From: Clostridiales bacterium
GTDB taxonomy: Bacteria; Bacillota; Clostridia; Lachnospirales; WQUN01
Direction: 5' to 3'
Assembly: GCA_031270945.1 (NCBI GenBank)
Contig: JAISWZ010000143.1
Location: forward strand, 1-64,000
DNA length: 64,000 nucleotides
Shown here: in pieces, positions 10,046-17,585 of the stretch
Layout of the letters: the number at the start of each line of letters is the position of its first letter
Position numbering within the stretch: the first letter of the stretch is position 1
Position numbers and translations under genes: made by a program
The notes under the pieces: generated by a model
What the model saw: the letters and a program-made list of their open reading frames with translations, nothing else
Databases searched by the model: none
Told to the model about the DNA's origin: nothing

Positions 10046-10333
10046 TTATTGCTCATTATATAGAAGCGAAACGATTTCGCCCTGCGCAAGGCTGTACAGA
10101 AGCGCTTTGTCTTGGCTTTTAGCTATGGCATGCATCCAGGTTTCTGATGCAAGGTCTAGAAAGGAAGAAATCCTGCTAGCCAAACGTCGCTCATAGCCGA
10201 AAGCGCTAGACCCCGGCCAAAACTGCGCCTTTCCTGGAGCTAGGTCCTCTAAACTGATAACTGCTTTTAAAGCCGCATCCAAGGCCACGCAATGTCGTTT
10301 TTGAGCCCTGAAGTGCCGGTTTTGACTCGACAC
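10046..10333 (-). CDS. Small hypothetical protein (95 aa), doubtful
   Basis: An unrecognised frame with a GTG start at 10333 and no well-placed ribosome site; a G-rich stretch lies about 20 nt upstream, which is too far. The C-terminal half (SRISSFLDLASETWMHAIAK) reads like an amphipathic helix, so it could be real or the tail of a decayed larger gene. A hairpin follows the stop. The sequence ahead of the start carries two close copies of GACACTTT, which may mark the end of a lost mobile element. Function unknown. Confidence 0.25.
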   Translation of the reverse strand: MSSQNRHFRAQKRHCVALDAALKAVISLEDLAPGKAQFWPGSSAFGYERRLASRISSFLDLASETWMHAIAKSQDKALLYSLAQGEIVSLLYNEQ

Positions 10334-10831
10334 AAAAAGACAATTTCTTCCCCCGTAAAGTTACTTGACACTTTGCTAGACACTTTCCAAAACGGTGCGT
10401 CTAATCATTGAAATCTCAAGGAAAATGGGACATATGGCTAAATTAGGAATCCAAATCTCCAGTTTACCAATTACCATTTATATCATATTTCGCGTGATTT
10501 CGACGCTTGCATCGCAAATTGGCCCTAAATAAGACCCTGCATCGCGACGATAAAATATTTGACCGAAACAAGTAGCGGTTATTCATGATAACAGTGGCTA
10601 TTAAGAGATTATTTATTGAGCAATCATCGCTATCCTATATAATAAGCGCGATATCATCCGCAATTGATTATGAATTTTACAGCAAATCGATAATGCCGCA
10701 CCGAAAAAGCTCCAAACAATAAAAGTCCTTGGCTTTATAGCCAAAGACGCATGATACCTTGAGATATCAAAAATTAAACAAAAAAATAACGCAGTTGAGT
10801 CTGCGAAAACTTTGGACTGGAGGTGTTTTTG
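10334..10831. other. AT-rich upstream region of the SipW-type gene cluster
   Basis: No gene is seen. It contains the candidate promoter at 10616-10643 and a small hairpin CTTTGGCTATAAAGCCAAGG (bottom strand, 10729-10749) inside the predicted leader. Confidence 0.5.
10616..10643 (+). promoter_or_regulatory. Candidate sigma-A promoter for the SipW-type cluster
   Basis: -35 TTGAGC, 16-nt spacer and perfect -10 TATAAT. Predicted transcription start is about 180 nt before the first gene. It was found by eye only. Confidence 0.5.
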
Positions 10832-11482
10832 ATGTTCTTTGGATTGAGAGCATTAGCAATCGGGTTTCTCGCGCTGACAGCGACAGTGTTAGCAGGAAAT
10901 ACTTACGCGTGGTTTACGCATGAGGCATCTGTAAGCATGGTGGAAGAGGAAGAAGGTTTTTGGTCTGGCATGCTGCCTATGGGAAATGTGGGATTTGAGC
11001 TGGAAGTGTCTCTTGAAAAAGCGCCTCCAACCAATCTTTATCCAGGCCAGAAAGGCGAGGCTATATACGCTTTGAAGAACAAAAGCAAGACTGATGTTGT
11101 CTTCAGAATAGAAGGGGATAGCCCTGACACGTCTTTTCTTTCATCAACAGAGAACACTGACGGATTCCTGGCTAGCATATATGAGGATGGAAAAGCGGAT
11201 CAAGCGCTTTTCACAGAGCGAGCCAATAATGGAAGTGTAGATTACTTTGGATATTTGGAGGCTGGAGAGTCAAAACTAATACGGATAAAGTTCACGGTTA
11301 CAGAAAATATGCCTGAGCTAAAGGGAACGGCGGAAAAGCTGAACATTTCCGTCGAGTCCTGCGAGGCTAACAAGTTAGGGGTTTACAGCTATTACGACCT
11401 GGACGAGACAGTTTTCGAAAGCAATGGGTTTTGGGACGCCTTGCTTCAACCTAAGACTGTTTCGCCAACCCCGATTCCGTAA
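10832..11482 (+). CDS. SipW-dependent-type signal peptide protein (TasA/camelysin-like)
   Basis: The ATG at 10832 is preferred to the GTG at 10823 because GGAGG (10818-10822) is 9 nt from the ATG but touches the GTG. The product is about 216 aa. The N-terminus (GFLALTATVLAGNTYAWFTH) matches the SipW-dependent signal pattern in which G-x-TYAWFT follows the hydrophobic core. This signal is cleaved by an ER-type signal peptidase in families that form extracellular matrix fibres (TasA, camelysin). The body is beta-rich with a YPGQKGEAIYALKNKSKTDV stretch resembling the TasA core. The tail ends SPTPIP, as if cut at the start of a Pro/Thr linker like that of the next gene. First gene of a three-gene cluster. 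The matrix or fibre role is inferred from the family. Confidence 0.8.
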   Translation: MFFGLRALAIGFLALTATVLAGNTYAWFTHEASVSMVEEEEGFWSGMLPMGNVGFELEVSLEKAPPTNLYPGQKGEAIYALKNKSKTDVVFRIEGDSPDTSFLSSTENTDGFLASIYEDGKADQALFTERANNGSVDYFGYLEAGESKLIRIKFTVTENMPELKGTAEKLNISVESCEANKLGVYSYYDLDETVFESNGFWDALLQPKTVSPTPIP

Positions 11483-11565
11483 GCGGCATCAAACTATAAA
11501 CCTGCTCGACTGTTTTATCGACGGAATATTAGGCATTGTAAATGGCACATATTGGCTTTGAAAAC

Positions 11566-11595
11566 TGACAAAGGGCGATTTATCGCCTTTTGTCA
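11566..11595 (+). terminator. Intergenic hairpin between the first and second SipW-type genes
   Basis: TGACAAAGGGCGA-TTTA-TCGCCTTTTGTCA forms a 13-bp stem with one G-U pair. The T run after it is short (GACTTTT), so it may attenuate rather than fully end transcription before the second gene. Confidence 0.5.
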
Positions 11596-11636
11596 GACTT
11601 TTGGATAAACAGGATAACTGAGGGAAGGAGGGTGAA

Positions 11637-13736
11637 ATGAAAAAGGCAGCGTTAATAATGATCCTTGCGATTATCGCCATCTCAGCCGCCGCCGGGATCT
11701 CGCTTTCTTGGTTTTCGGGCAGGGCATCAGTTGAAGCCCAGAAAGCTTCAAGCTCAAAGCTGTCGGTTGATGTCAAGCGGCTTGAAGGAGATGAAGGAAT
11801 TCTCCTCTTCCCGTCCGGCTTTTTTGAAGAAAGTGGAACCCTTGCGGCATCTCAGATGAAGATGCTTGGATATAGGATCGAGAATAACTCAAGCACAGAC
11901 ATTATTGCCCAAGTGGGGCAGGCGGGCGTTCATCAGGGATCGTACGCCTTCAGGCTTTACAAAATGACTGATGACTGCTTCTTGAAGACAAAAAGCGGCG
12001 TGATAAACCTGAACCATGACCTGCTAGAAAAGATCAACTTCAACCCCTTTGATTTCAGGTCTTTTAGCGACAAGTACAAAGTCGATCTCCTGGTCTTTGA
12101 CAAAAAGCTGACAGAAGCTGAAAAAGCGGGCAAATATCCTACAGAGAGCGATGTTTACGCCACTACCCCAGACATAGGCTTGAGAATGGAGCCTATGCTT
12201 ATAACGAAGCTCATGGCGAAAGAGGTTTCGGGCCACGCTTCTAAAGGGTATAGCGCTGACTTCGCGAACTTCGGCGAGATAGCGGACGTCAAAAAGGGCG
12301 ATCACGTCCATAAAGGGGTCACCGGAAAGCTGGGAGTCTCAAACAGCCTGTACTTCTACCTGCCGCCTGAAAGCAGCGTAGCCATGGTATACCGCTTCAC
12401 AATAGCGGATGACGATTCGTCTTTGGCCTTGCTTGACAATACGTTCCAAAACAGCGTCGTGGTTCTGGACACGGTTCAGGCCAGCCCCAGAAATGACAGG
12501 GGCAATTTCGCGGTGGAAGATATCGTCGCATACGGGGTTGAGCCCGTTCAAGAGTCCTTCCGCGAAGCGTTTGGGCTTCTTGAAGACGAAAAGCTAGTGT
12601 CTGAAAGCTTTGGGCTGGGATGGACTGAATCAGCCTATGACCAGGTTTCTTTCACTGTTTCAAGAGAGCTTGAAGACGGGACAACCAGCTCGGATCCTCT
12701 TGTCATGAGCGCAGAGCCAAACCAGTATTATCTGGAGCCGGGATACGAGGATACAAAGACCATAAGCTTTACGATTGACAACAGCGACGATTACGAGATT
12801 TATATAGAAACAGACGGCTTGCTGGCAAAAAAAGAAGGAGACACAGTGACAGTGTCCAACTTCAAGCTGGCTTACAATGATGCGTCAGCTGCCGTAAAGG
12901 TTGTTGTAAAGGAAACGAACACTGTGCTGCTGGCTCTGAAAACAATAAAGAAGGACTATTTGCCAGAGCCCACGCCATCTCCGACAATGACGCCCTCGCC
13001 GTCTCCATCTCCGACGGCCACTCCGTCTCCAACAATCACTCCATCTCCAACGTCTGAGCCAAACCCGACAATCACGCCAACTCCATCGAATTCGCCGACT
13101 CCAACCAAGACACCTAAGCCAACCAAGACACCTAAGCCAACCAATACGCCAACGCCATCCAATACTCCTACCAAGACGCCAACCCCCACGCCTACACCTA
13201 TAAAGAAAAGCATCGTATACGCGGTAAAAGAAGGAGACATAGATTGCGACTTCTTGGGCGGAACTTTCCAAGACACCAGGTTCAAGCTCACAAGCAAAAG
13301 GGACTACAACCTTCTTATCTACGTTCCCATAGGAACCCTCTTTGAGAGCACGAATACAGCTATTCAGGACCTGATGCCGATGATGTACTACGAGTTCTTT
13401 GTTCCAGCCAGGTCTAGCCCTGTCGTGAGCCAGGAAGTGAGCATGGCGACGATCTGCATGAACGAAGCGAGAAAACAGCCTAGTGTTTATGACAAAGACA
13501 TTTTCAAGTTTACCCCCAAAGAGCTATTGGATCCAGACAAGAGGTTTATCATTGCGGACGTGCTAATAAAAGACTATCCTTATAAAGATTACTATCACTT
13601 TTTCTTCCAAAGCATAGCTTGGCACTTTACTGAAACCAATAGGCCGCTACCTGGGGCGCTAAATTATGTAGACGTAAAGGATCGCCCTGCGGCAATGGAA
13701 GCGATAAACAAGATCAAGGCGCGGATCAAGAAATGA
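11637..13736 (+). CDS. Large SipW-dependent-type exported protein with Pro/Thr linker
   Basis: 699 aa, with AAGGAGGG well placed before ATG. The N-terminus ([20 protein letters not shown]) is the SipW-type signal. Residues about 40-330 (beta-rich; [40 protein letters not shown]) are paralogous to the whole mature part of the next gene. A Pro/Thr/Ser-rich linker (about 440-525, repeats of PTNTPTPS and [12 protein letters not shown]) leads to a C-terminal domain of about 170 aa ([20 protein letters not shown]) that I do not recognise. Such linkers commonly span the cell wall. It probably acts in surface or extracellular matrix assembly. No SipW peptidase gene is seen in the window. Confidence 0.8.
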   Translation: MKKAALIMILAIIAISAAAGISLSWFSGRASVEAQKASSSKLSVDVKRLEGDEGILLFPSGFFEESGTLAASQMKMLGYRIENNSSTDIIAQVGQAGVHQGSYAFRLYKMTDDCFLKTKSGVINLNHDLLEKINFNPFDFRSFSDKYKVDLLVFDKKLTEAEKAGKYPTESDVYATTPDIGLRMEPMLITKLMAKEVSGHASKGYSADFANFGEIADVKKGDHVHKGVTGKLGVSNSLYFYLPPESSVAMVYRFTIADDDSSLALLDNTFQNSVVVLDTVQASPRNDRGNFAVEDIVAYGVEPVQESFREAFGLLEDEKLVSESFGLGWTESAYDQVSFTVSRELEDGTTSSDPLVMSAEPNQYYLEPGYEDTKTISFTIDNSDDYEIYIETDGLLAKKEGDTVTVSNFKLAYNDASAAVKVVVKETNTVLLALKTIKKDYLPEPTPSPTMTPSPSPSPTATPSPTITPSPTSEPNPTITPTPSNSPTPTKTPKPTKTPKPTNTPTPSNTPTKTPTPTPTPIKKSIVYAVKEGDIDCDFLGGTFQDTRFKLTSKRDYNLLIYVPIGTLFESTNTAIQDLMPMMYYEFFVPARSSPVVSQEVSMATICMNEARKQPSVYDKDIFKFTPKELLDPDKRFIIADVLIKDYPYKDYYHFFFQSIAWHFTETNRPLPGALNYVDVKDRPAAMEAINKIKARIKK

Positions 13737-13785
13737 TGCCCTTGGCAAACCCATCGGGCAAGCAACCAAGGAAAGGTGACTCAAA

Positions 13786-14643
13786 GTGAAAAAGCTGATA
13801 GTGGCGCTTTTCTGTGCCCTTGCCGCGCTAGCCCTTGGGATTTTCGGATCGTACTCCTGGTTTTCAAGCAGGGACGAGACAGAGCAAAGGACTATGAACG
13901 CTGGAAGGATGAAAGTTGACATCGCCCCCATCAATGGCAAAAATGAGATATACATCTTTCCTTCAGGCTTTGTGGATAAGGACGGCAATAAGGTGGAAAA
14001 AAGCGCCTTGGGCTACAAGATCACAAACAGCTCAACCATAGACGTGATTGTTCAGGCAAACCAAGCGGGCGTCAACACGGGAGCCGATGAATATTCTTTC
14101 GTTCTCTACAAGCTGGCGGAAGACTGCTTCAAGAGCTATGGCGATGCAACCAAGTACGTCGACTTTGGATACCTGAAGAGCATTGGCTTTGTGCCCTATG
14201 ACTTTCGCTCTTTCAGCGGAAGCTACCAGGCGGATCGCATTTCCTTCGACAGCAAGGTTTCCGGGGCCTTTTCCGCAAACCCTGACATAGGCCTTCTAAT
14301 GGAGCCCATTGTCGCTTCAAATGCCCCATATGTGGGAACATCGCAAAACCTGTACTTCCTTATGGCGCCTGGAGAGACTGTTGAAGTGAAGTACCAGTTT
14401 TCGCTTTCTGACAACTCTCTTTCTGGCAACCAGGACGCGTTTGAGTCATTTGGCAACGAGTACCAATATAGCGTTCTGGCTCTGGATACAGGAAGCGGAG
14501 GAAAAAAAGACGCAAGCGGCCAGTTTGAGATAAATGACTTGACGGCTGGCGCAATCGAGATAAAGCAGAGCGCTTTCAAATCAGTGTTTGGCCCGGATGA
14601 CGCGGCGCTTGTTTCGGATGCGTTCGGGCTGGGATGGAGCTAA
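13786..14643 (+). CDS. SipW-dependent-type exported protein, short paralogue
   Basis: 285 aa from a GTG start with AAAGGTG just upstream. The N-terminus (ALAALALGIFGSYSWFSS) is again SipW-type. The body parallels residues 1-330 of the preceding protein (IYIFPSGFVDKDG, YKITNSSTIDVIVQANQAGV, LVSDAFGLGWS) and stops exactly where that homology ends, so it lacks the Pro/Thr linker and C-terminal domain. It is either a domain duplicate or a truncated gene. It follows 50 nt after the large paralogue and is probably cotranscribed, ending at the strong terminator at 14656. Confidence 0.82.
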   Translation: MKKLIVALFCALAALALGIFGSYSWFSSRDETEQRTMNAGRMKVDIAPINGKNEIYIFPSGFVDKDGNKVEKSALGYKITNSSTIDVIVQANQAGVNTGADEYSFVLYKLAEDCFKSYGDATKYVDFGYLKSIGFVPYDFRSFSGSYQADRISFDSKVSGAFSANPDIGLLMEPIVASNAPYVGTSQNLYFLMAPGETVEVKYQFSLSDNSLSGNQDAFESFGNEYQYSVLALDTGSGGKKDASGQFEINDLTAGAIEIKQSAFKSVFGPDDAALVSDAFGLGWS

Positions 14644-14655
14644 AAAAAGATCAAC

Positions 14656-14687
14656 AAAAGGCCGAGCGCTGTCGCTCGGCCTTTTTT
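14656..14687. terminator. Bidirectional terminator between convergent operons
   Basis: AAAAGGCCGAGCG-CTGT-CGCTCGGCCTTTTTT sits between the convergent SipW-type cluster and rsmA, with A and T tracts on both sides. Confidence 0.93.
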
Positions 14688-14731
14688 ATGCGCCATTCGG
14701 CGCACTTGATTTTTTTCGCCCTTATGCGCCA

Positions 14732-15616
14732 TTATGCGCCATTTGGCGCTTTTTTCGCCTCTATAGCTTTCCCCAGCGCATTAGACAGCGTCACGAATTC
14801 CTCTAACGAGAGGGCCTCTCCTCTTACCTGGGCGCCTAGCCCCAGGGTTGTGAGAAGCGCTTCTATCTCGCTCTTGGGCAGAGTTGGATCTGCCGCTGAC
14901 AGGCAGTTGGCCAGGGTTTTTCTTCTGTGCCCAAACGCGGCTCTGGTCACTTGGAAGAGCAGATCCTCGCTGTCAATGCTGTAAGGGCAAGGCCTAAGCT
15001 TTAGTGTCACAATAGCCGAATCAACATTTGGACGGGGATGAAAGCAGTTGGATGGAACTATGGCGTCGATGGAAGGATCAGAGAAGTAGGAGACTGTGAC
15101 TGTCAGGGAGCCGTAGTCCTTGGTTCCAGGCTTTGCGCCAAGCCGGTACGCCACTTCCTTCTGGACCATGATGGTGATTGACTCTATGGGCAAGCGGCTT
15201 TCTAGGAGCATCATAATGATTGGAGTCGTGATGTAATAAGGAAGGTTGGCGACTGCCTTGCAGGTCTTCCAGCCCTTCTCTTCCATCAAGGCTCTTAGGT
15301 CGGTCTTGAGGATGTCCGCGCATATGATCTGGACATTTTCTACAGGCTTGAATGAGGTTTCGAGAAGCGAGGCCAGATCCCTGTCGATCTCTATCGCAAC
15401 CACGCTTCCGGCTTCCTGCGCCAGCTTCTCCGTCAAGCCTCCAAGCCCTGGGCCTATCTCTAAAACGTTGTCAGACTTTGAAAGGTTTGCGGCAGTTGCC
15501 GCCTTGTCTGCAACCCTGGCGTCCACCAGGAAATTTTGGCCAAACCGTTTCTTGGGCACGACGCCTTTTGCGCTCAAGAGCTCCGATACAACGGAGCGCG
15601 TTGCAATGCTGGCCAT
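14732..15616 (-). CDS. rsmA: 16S rRNA (adenine(1518)-N(6)/adenine(1519)-N(6))-dimethyltransferase
   Basis: 294 aa. It uses S-adenosylmethionine to dimethylate two adjacent adenines in the 3' hairpin loop of 16S rRNA during small-subunit maturation (classical KsgA). Visible motifs are RFGQNFLVD near the N-terminus, the SAM-binding VLEIGPGLGGLTEKL (motif I), VVAIEIDRDL, and the catalytic NLPYYITTPI (motif IV), then a small C-terminal helical domain (AAFGHRRKTLANCL). Length fits the family. The ATG abuts the TAG of the upstream lipoprotein gene (TAGATG) and no clear ribosome site stands before it, suggesting translational coupling. The last codons run into a GCGCCAT-repeat stretch. Confidence 0.97.
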   Translation of the reverse strand: MASIATRSVVSELLSAKGVVPKKRFGQNFLVDARVADKAATAANLSKSDNVLEIGPGLGGLTEKLAQEAGSVVAIEIDRDLASLLETSFKPVENVQIICADILKTDLRALMEEKGWKTCKAVANLPYYITTPIIMMLLESRLPIESITIMVQKEVAYRLGAKPGTKDYGSLTVTVSYFSDPSIDAIVPSNCFHPRPNVDSAIVTLKLRPCPYSIDSEDLLFQVTRAAFGHRRKTLANCLSAADPTLPKSEIEALLTTLGLGAQVRGEALSLEEFVTLSNALGKAIEAKKAPNGA

Positions 15617-16729
15617 CTACTCGAAGTTTAGCGCGGAAGCGCTCTTCAGATCTACCTCGATAAAGTCTTCAGCTCCGTAGGTGACGTTAGCTGAGCTATA
15701 CTCGCCTCCATGCTCCAAAGGCTTCGCCTTGGCAGTGTCAAAGAAGTTGCCCAGGGTATCCGAGAGGGCTTTCAGGATGTCAAGCTCGTTGTCAAGGGCT
15801 GACAGATCTGATGAAAAGTCCATGTACACGCAATTCTCGCTTCTATCCACAACAAGCTTGTCCAAGGTGACCGATTCAGGGAGGCTCTGGGTTCCATCGG
15901 AGAACGGGGCATGGAACTCGGTGTTGAAAATGGCCGCCAGATCGGCGTTTGTAATGATCTGGACGCTTCTTTCCTCGGGTTCAGTGCCTGGCTTGTAGAA
16001 GCTGGTGTAAACGTCAAGCGCCGCCCCTTCAACCACTTCCATCAAGGAGTACTCGAGCACTGTCGCTTCAGCGTTGGTGTAAGTTGTCTTTACCAGTCCT
16101 ACTAGGGGAGCATAGTACTCTTTCTGGAGACGCCCGTCAACGTAGCTCGTTGAGACTTCCATGCAGTCGTAAGAGCCGACAGGGGTGTCTATCCTGGTGG
16201 ACATGCTGGTGATCTCAACGTCAGAGTATTCATCCGGCTTCCAGGTTTGGCCTACCTGCAGGGGCTCCTTCAGTATCACGAAGCTCATGTTAGGCTCCAC
16301 GTCCAGGAGATTCTCGAAAAAGTAGAAAACCGGCTCGCCATAGATAAGAGTCAGCGTCCCGTCCTTGTACTCGATTATCTCGGTCGATGACATCTTTGGC
16401 GCGGCTACCCTTCTCTGGATCCGCGACCCTTCCGTGTAGGTAACGAAGCACTCCTGGCGCAGATCGGCATGGGTTGGCGACTCATAAATGTAGCAGGTGT
16501 TGCTTTTGACCGCGAAATAGTCGGAGATGCTTGCGGTTGCGCTACTGTCAGGCGCTGGCGCGTCTGTCTGCTCGGCTTCATTGCCAGGCGCCTCGGAATT
16601 GGCGTCAGGCGTCGCCTGGGGATCTTTTGACTTGCCGCAGGCGGACAAAGAGAACGCTATTGCCAAGACCAGCGCTGCCGTAAAAAAGATTTTTTTAAGC
16701 AAGATTTTTCTCAAAAAGATTTTTTCCAA
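15617..16729 (-). CDS. Putative lipoprotein with GerMN-like C-terminus
   Basis: 370 aa. The start is a TTG at 16729 with AAAGGAG 8 nt upstream. A positively charged N-terminus and hydrophobic core end in the lipobox FSLSAC, so it is a membrane-anchored lipoprotein facing the cell wall. An Ala/Pro/Asp-rich spacer follows. Residues about 85-245 include VGQTWKPDEYSDVEI and a VGSYDCMEVSTSY-like strand, typical of domains found in lipoproteins of unknown function. The C-terminal part (LVVDRSENCVYMDFSSDL...LSDTLGNFF) resembles the GerMN domain of spore-germination and cell-wall proteins, though weakly. It is cotranscribed with, and immediately upstream of, rsmA. Confidence 0.8.
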   Translation of the reverse strand: MEKIFLRKILLKKIFFTAALVLAIAFSLSACGKSKDPQATPDANSEAPGNEAEQTDAPAPDSSATASISDYFAVKSNTCYIYESPTHADLRQECFVTYTEGSRIQRRVAAPKMSSTEIIEYKDGTLTLIYGEPVFYFFENLLDVEPNMSFVILKEPLQVGQTWKPDEYSDVEITSMSTRIDTPVGSYDCMEVSTSYVDGRLQKEYYAPLVGLVKTTYTNAEATVLEYSLMEVVEGAALDVYTSFYKPGTEPEERSVQIITNADLAAIFNTEFHAPFSDGTQSLPESVTLDKLVVDRSENCVYMDFSSDLSALDNELDILKALSDTLGNFFDTAKAKPLEHGGEYSSANVTYGAEDFIEVDLKSASALNFE

Positions 16730-16853
16730 TAAGATTTCTCCTTTTACATGGCCAGGACTTCAAGAACCGCCCTAGCTCAAGGTTTCCCGCAAAAGCGCTT
16801 GCGGGCATGCAACGTTCGAAGGGCTTGCGCAAAGCCAAGCCGACCTGCCAAGG

Positions 16854-16882
16854 AGTATAGCATTTTTGGCCGGATATTTCAA
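16854..16882 (-). promoter_or_regulatory. Sigma-A-like promoter of the lipoprotein-rsmA operon
   Basis: On the minus strand -35 TTGAAA, 17-nt spacer and -10 TATACT lie about 125 nt before the TTG start codon. Confidence 0.75.
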
Positions 16883-16936
16883 TCCCTTGAGGGGCGGCTG
16901 AAAATCTTGCTGCAAAGGTGAAACAAGTACCCGATT

Positions 16937-17152
16937 ATTGCCATGGATCTTGGTGTTATTGTCATTCGATAGAGTTGCCTGTTATTGCCATGGATCTTAT
17001 GTTTACGGTAAACCGAATCGTATCCTCAAATTGCCATGGATCTTATTGTTTATGTCAAAATGAACCATTATCCTCAAATTGCCATGGATCTTTTTGTTTA
17101 CGGTAAACCGAACCGTCATCCTCAAATTGCCATGGATCTTATTGCTTCTCCA
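16937..17152. repeat. Five tandem units carrying ATTGCCATGGATCTT
   Basis: The 15-mer ATTGCCATGGATCTT occurs exactly at 16937, 16984, 17030, 17078 and 17126, spaced 46-48 bp. The DNA between copies is also related (TTTACGGTAAACCGAA, TATCCTCAA), so this is a degenerate tandem repeat of a whole unit of about 47 bp. It lies between two divergent promoters (16854-16882 and 17384-17412). Confidence 0.93.
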
Positions 17153-17383
17153 AGCCACGCGATCCTCTGGCAGAAGTTGCGCAAAACATCGAAAACAAGC
17201 GCTTTTCAGGCGAGAAACGAGCGCCTTTGGCAGATAGCCGTCTCAAGCGTCATATCTTGCGATTTTTTCGCCATTTTAAGAAAGCCGTGAAACCAACGTT
17301 TGCGGGTAATTCGCAACCATTTATAAAAAATTGGCACACCCCAAACTTATCCCGAAACTTCGCCAATCTTCGCTTTTGGGCGC

Positions 17384-17412
17384 TTGACGCTTTGGATTTG
17401 GTGCTGTATAGT
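17384..17412 (+). promoter_or_regulatory. Sigma-A-like promoter of the J-domain gene
   Basis: -35 TTGACG, 17-nt spacer and -10 TATAGT. The predicted start falls at the beginning of palindromic element R10, so the transcript would begin with that hairpin. Confidence 0.75.
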
Positions 17413-17413
17413 T

Positions 17414-17512
17414 AAAGCATATCCCAAATTTAATTCCGTGGCGCATGATAGCGTTTGCCTAGGCGGGCAACGCGCTTGGGCGCCAGCCGATAGCCGCTTT
17501 TGGGATGCGCGC
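17414..17512. repeat. Diverged palindromic element, copy R10
   Basis: It starts AAAGCATATCCCAAATTTAATTCC and ends TTTTGGGATGCGC, matching the family ends. The centre is different (GCGGGCAACGCGCTTGGGCG). It is located in the predicted 5' UTR of the J-domain gene. Confidence 0.65.
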
Positions 17513-17585
17513 GTGACTTTCAAACAAAAAAGATTTCGCGGCAAGATCATAATTTTTAAAAAAATCCATCAGGAGGAAAATTCAA

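Noticed and set aside
12885-13297. Minus-strand ORFs rich in Trp/Arg or Gly/Val
   Set aside because: They are the reverse of the Pro/Thr linker codons of the SipW-type gene.
16918-17290. Small ORFs with repeated CHGS peptides, or a CRISPR array
   Set aside because: The ORFs are read through the 47-bp tandem array and have no ribosome site. The intervals are related to each other and the repeat is only 15 bp, so it is not a CRISPR array.
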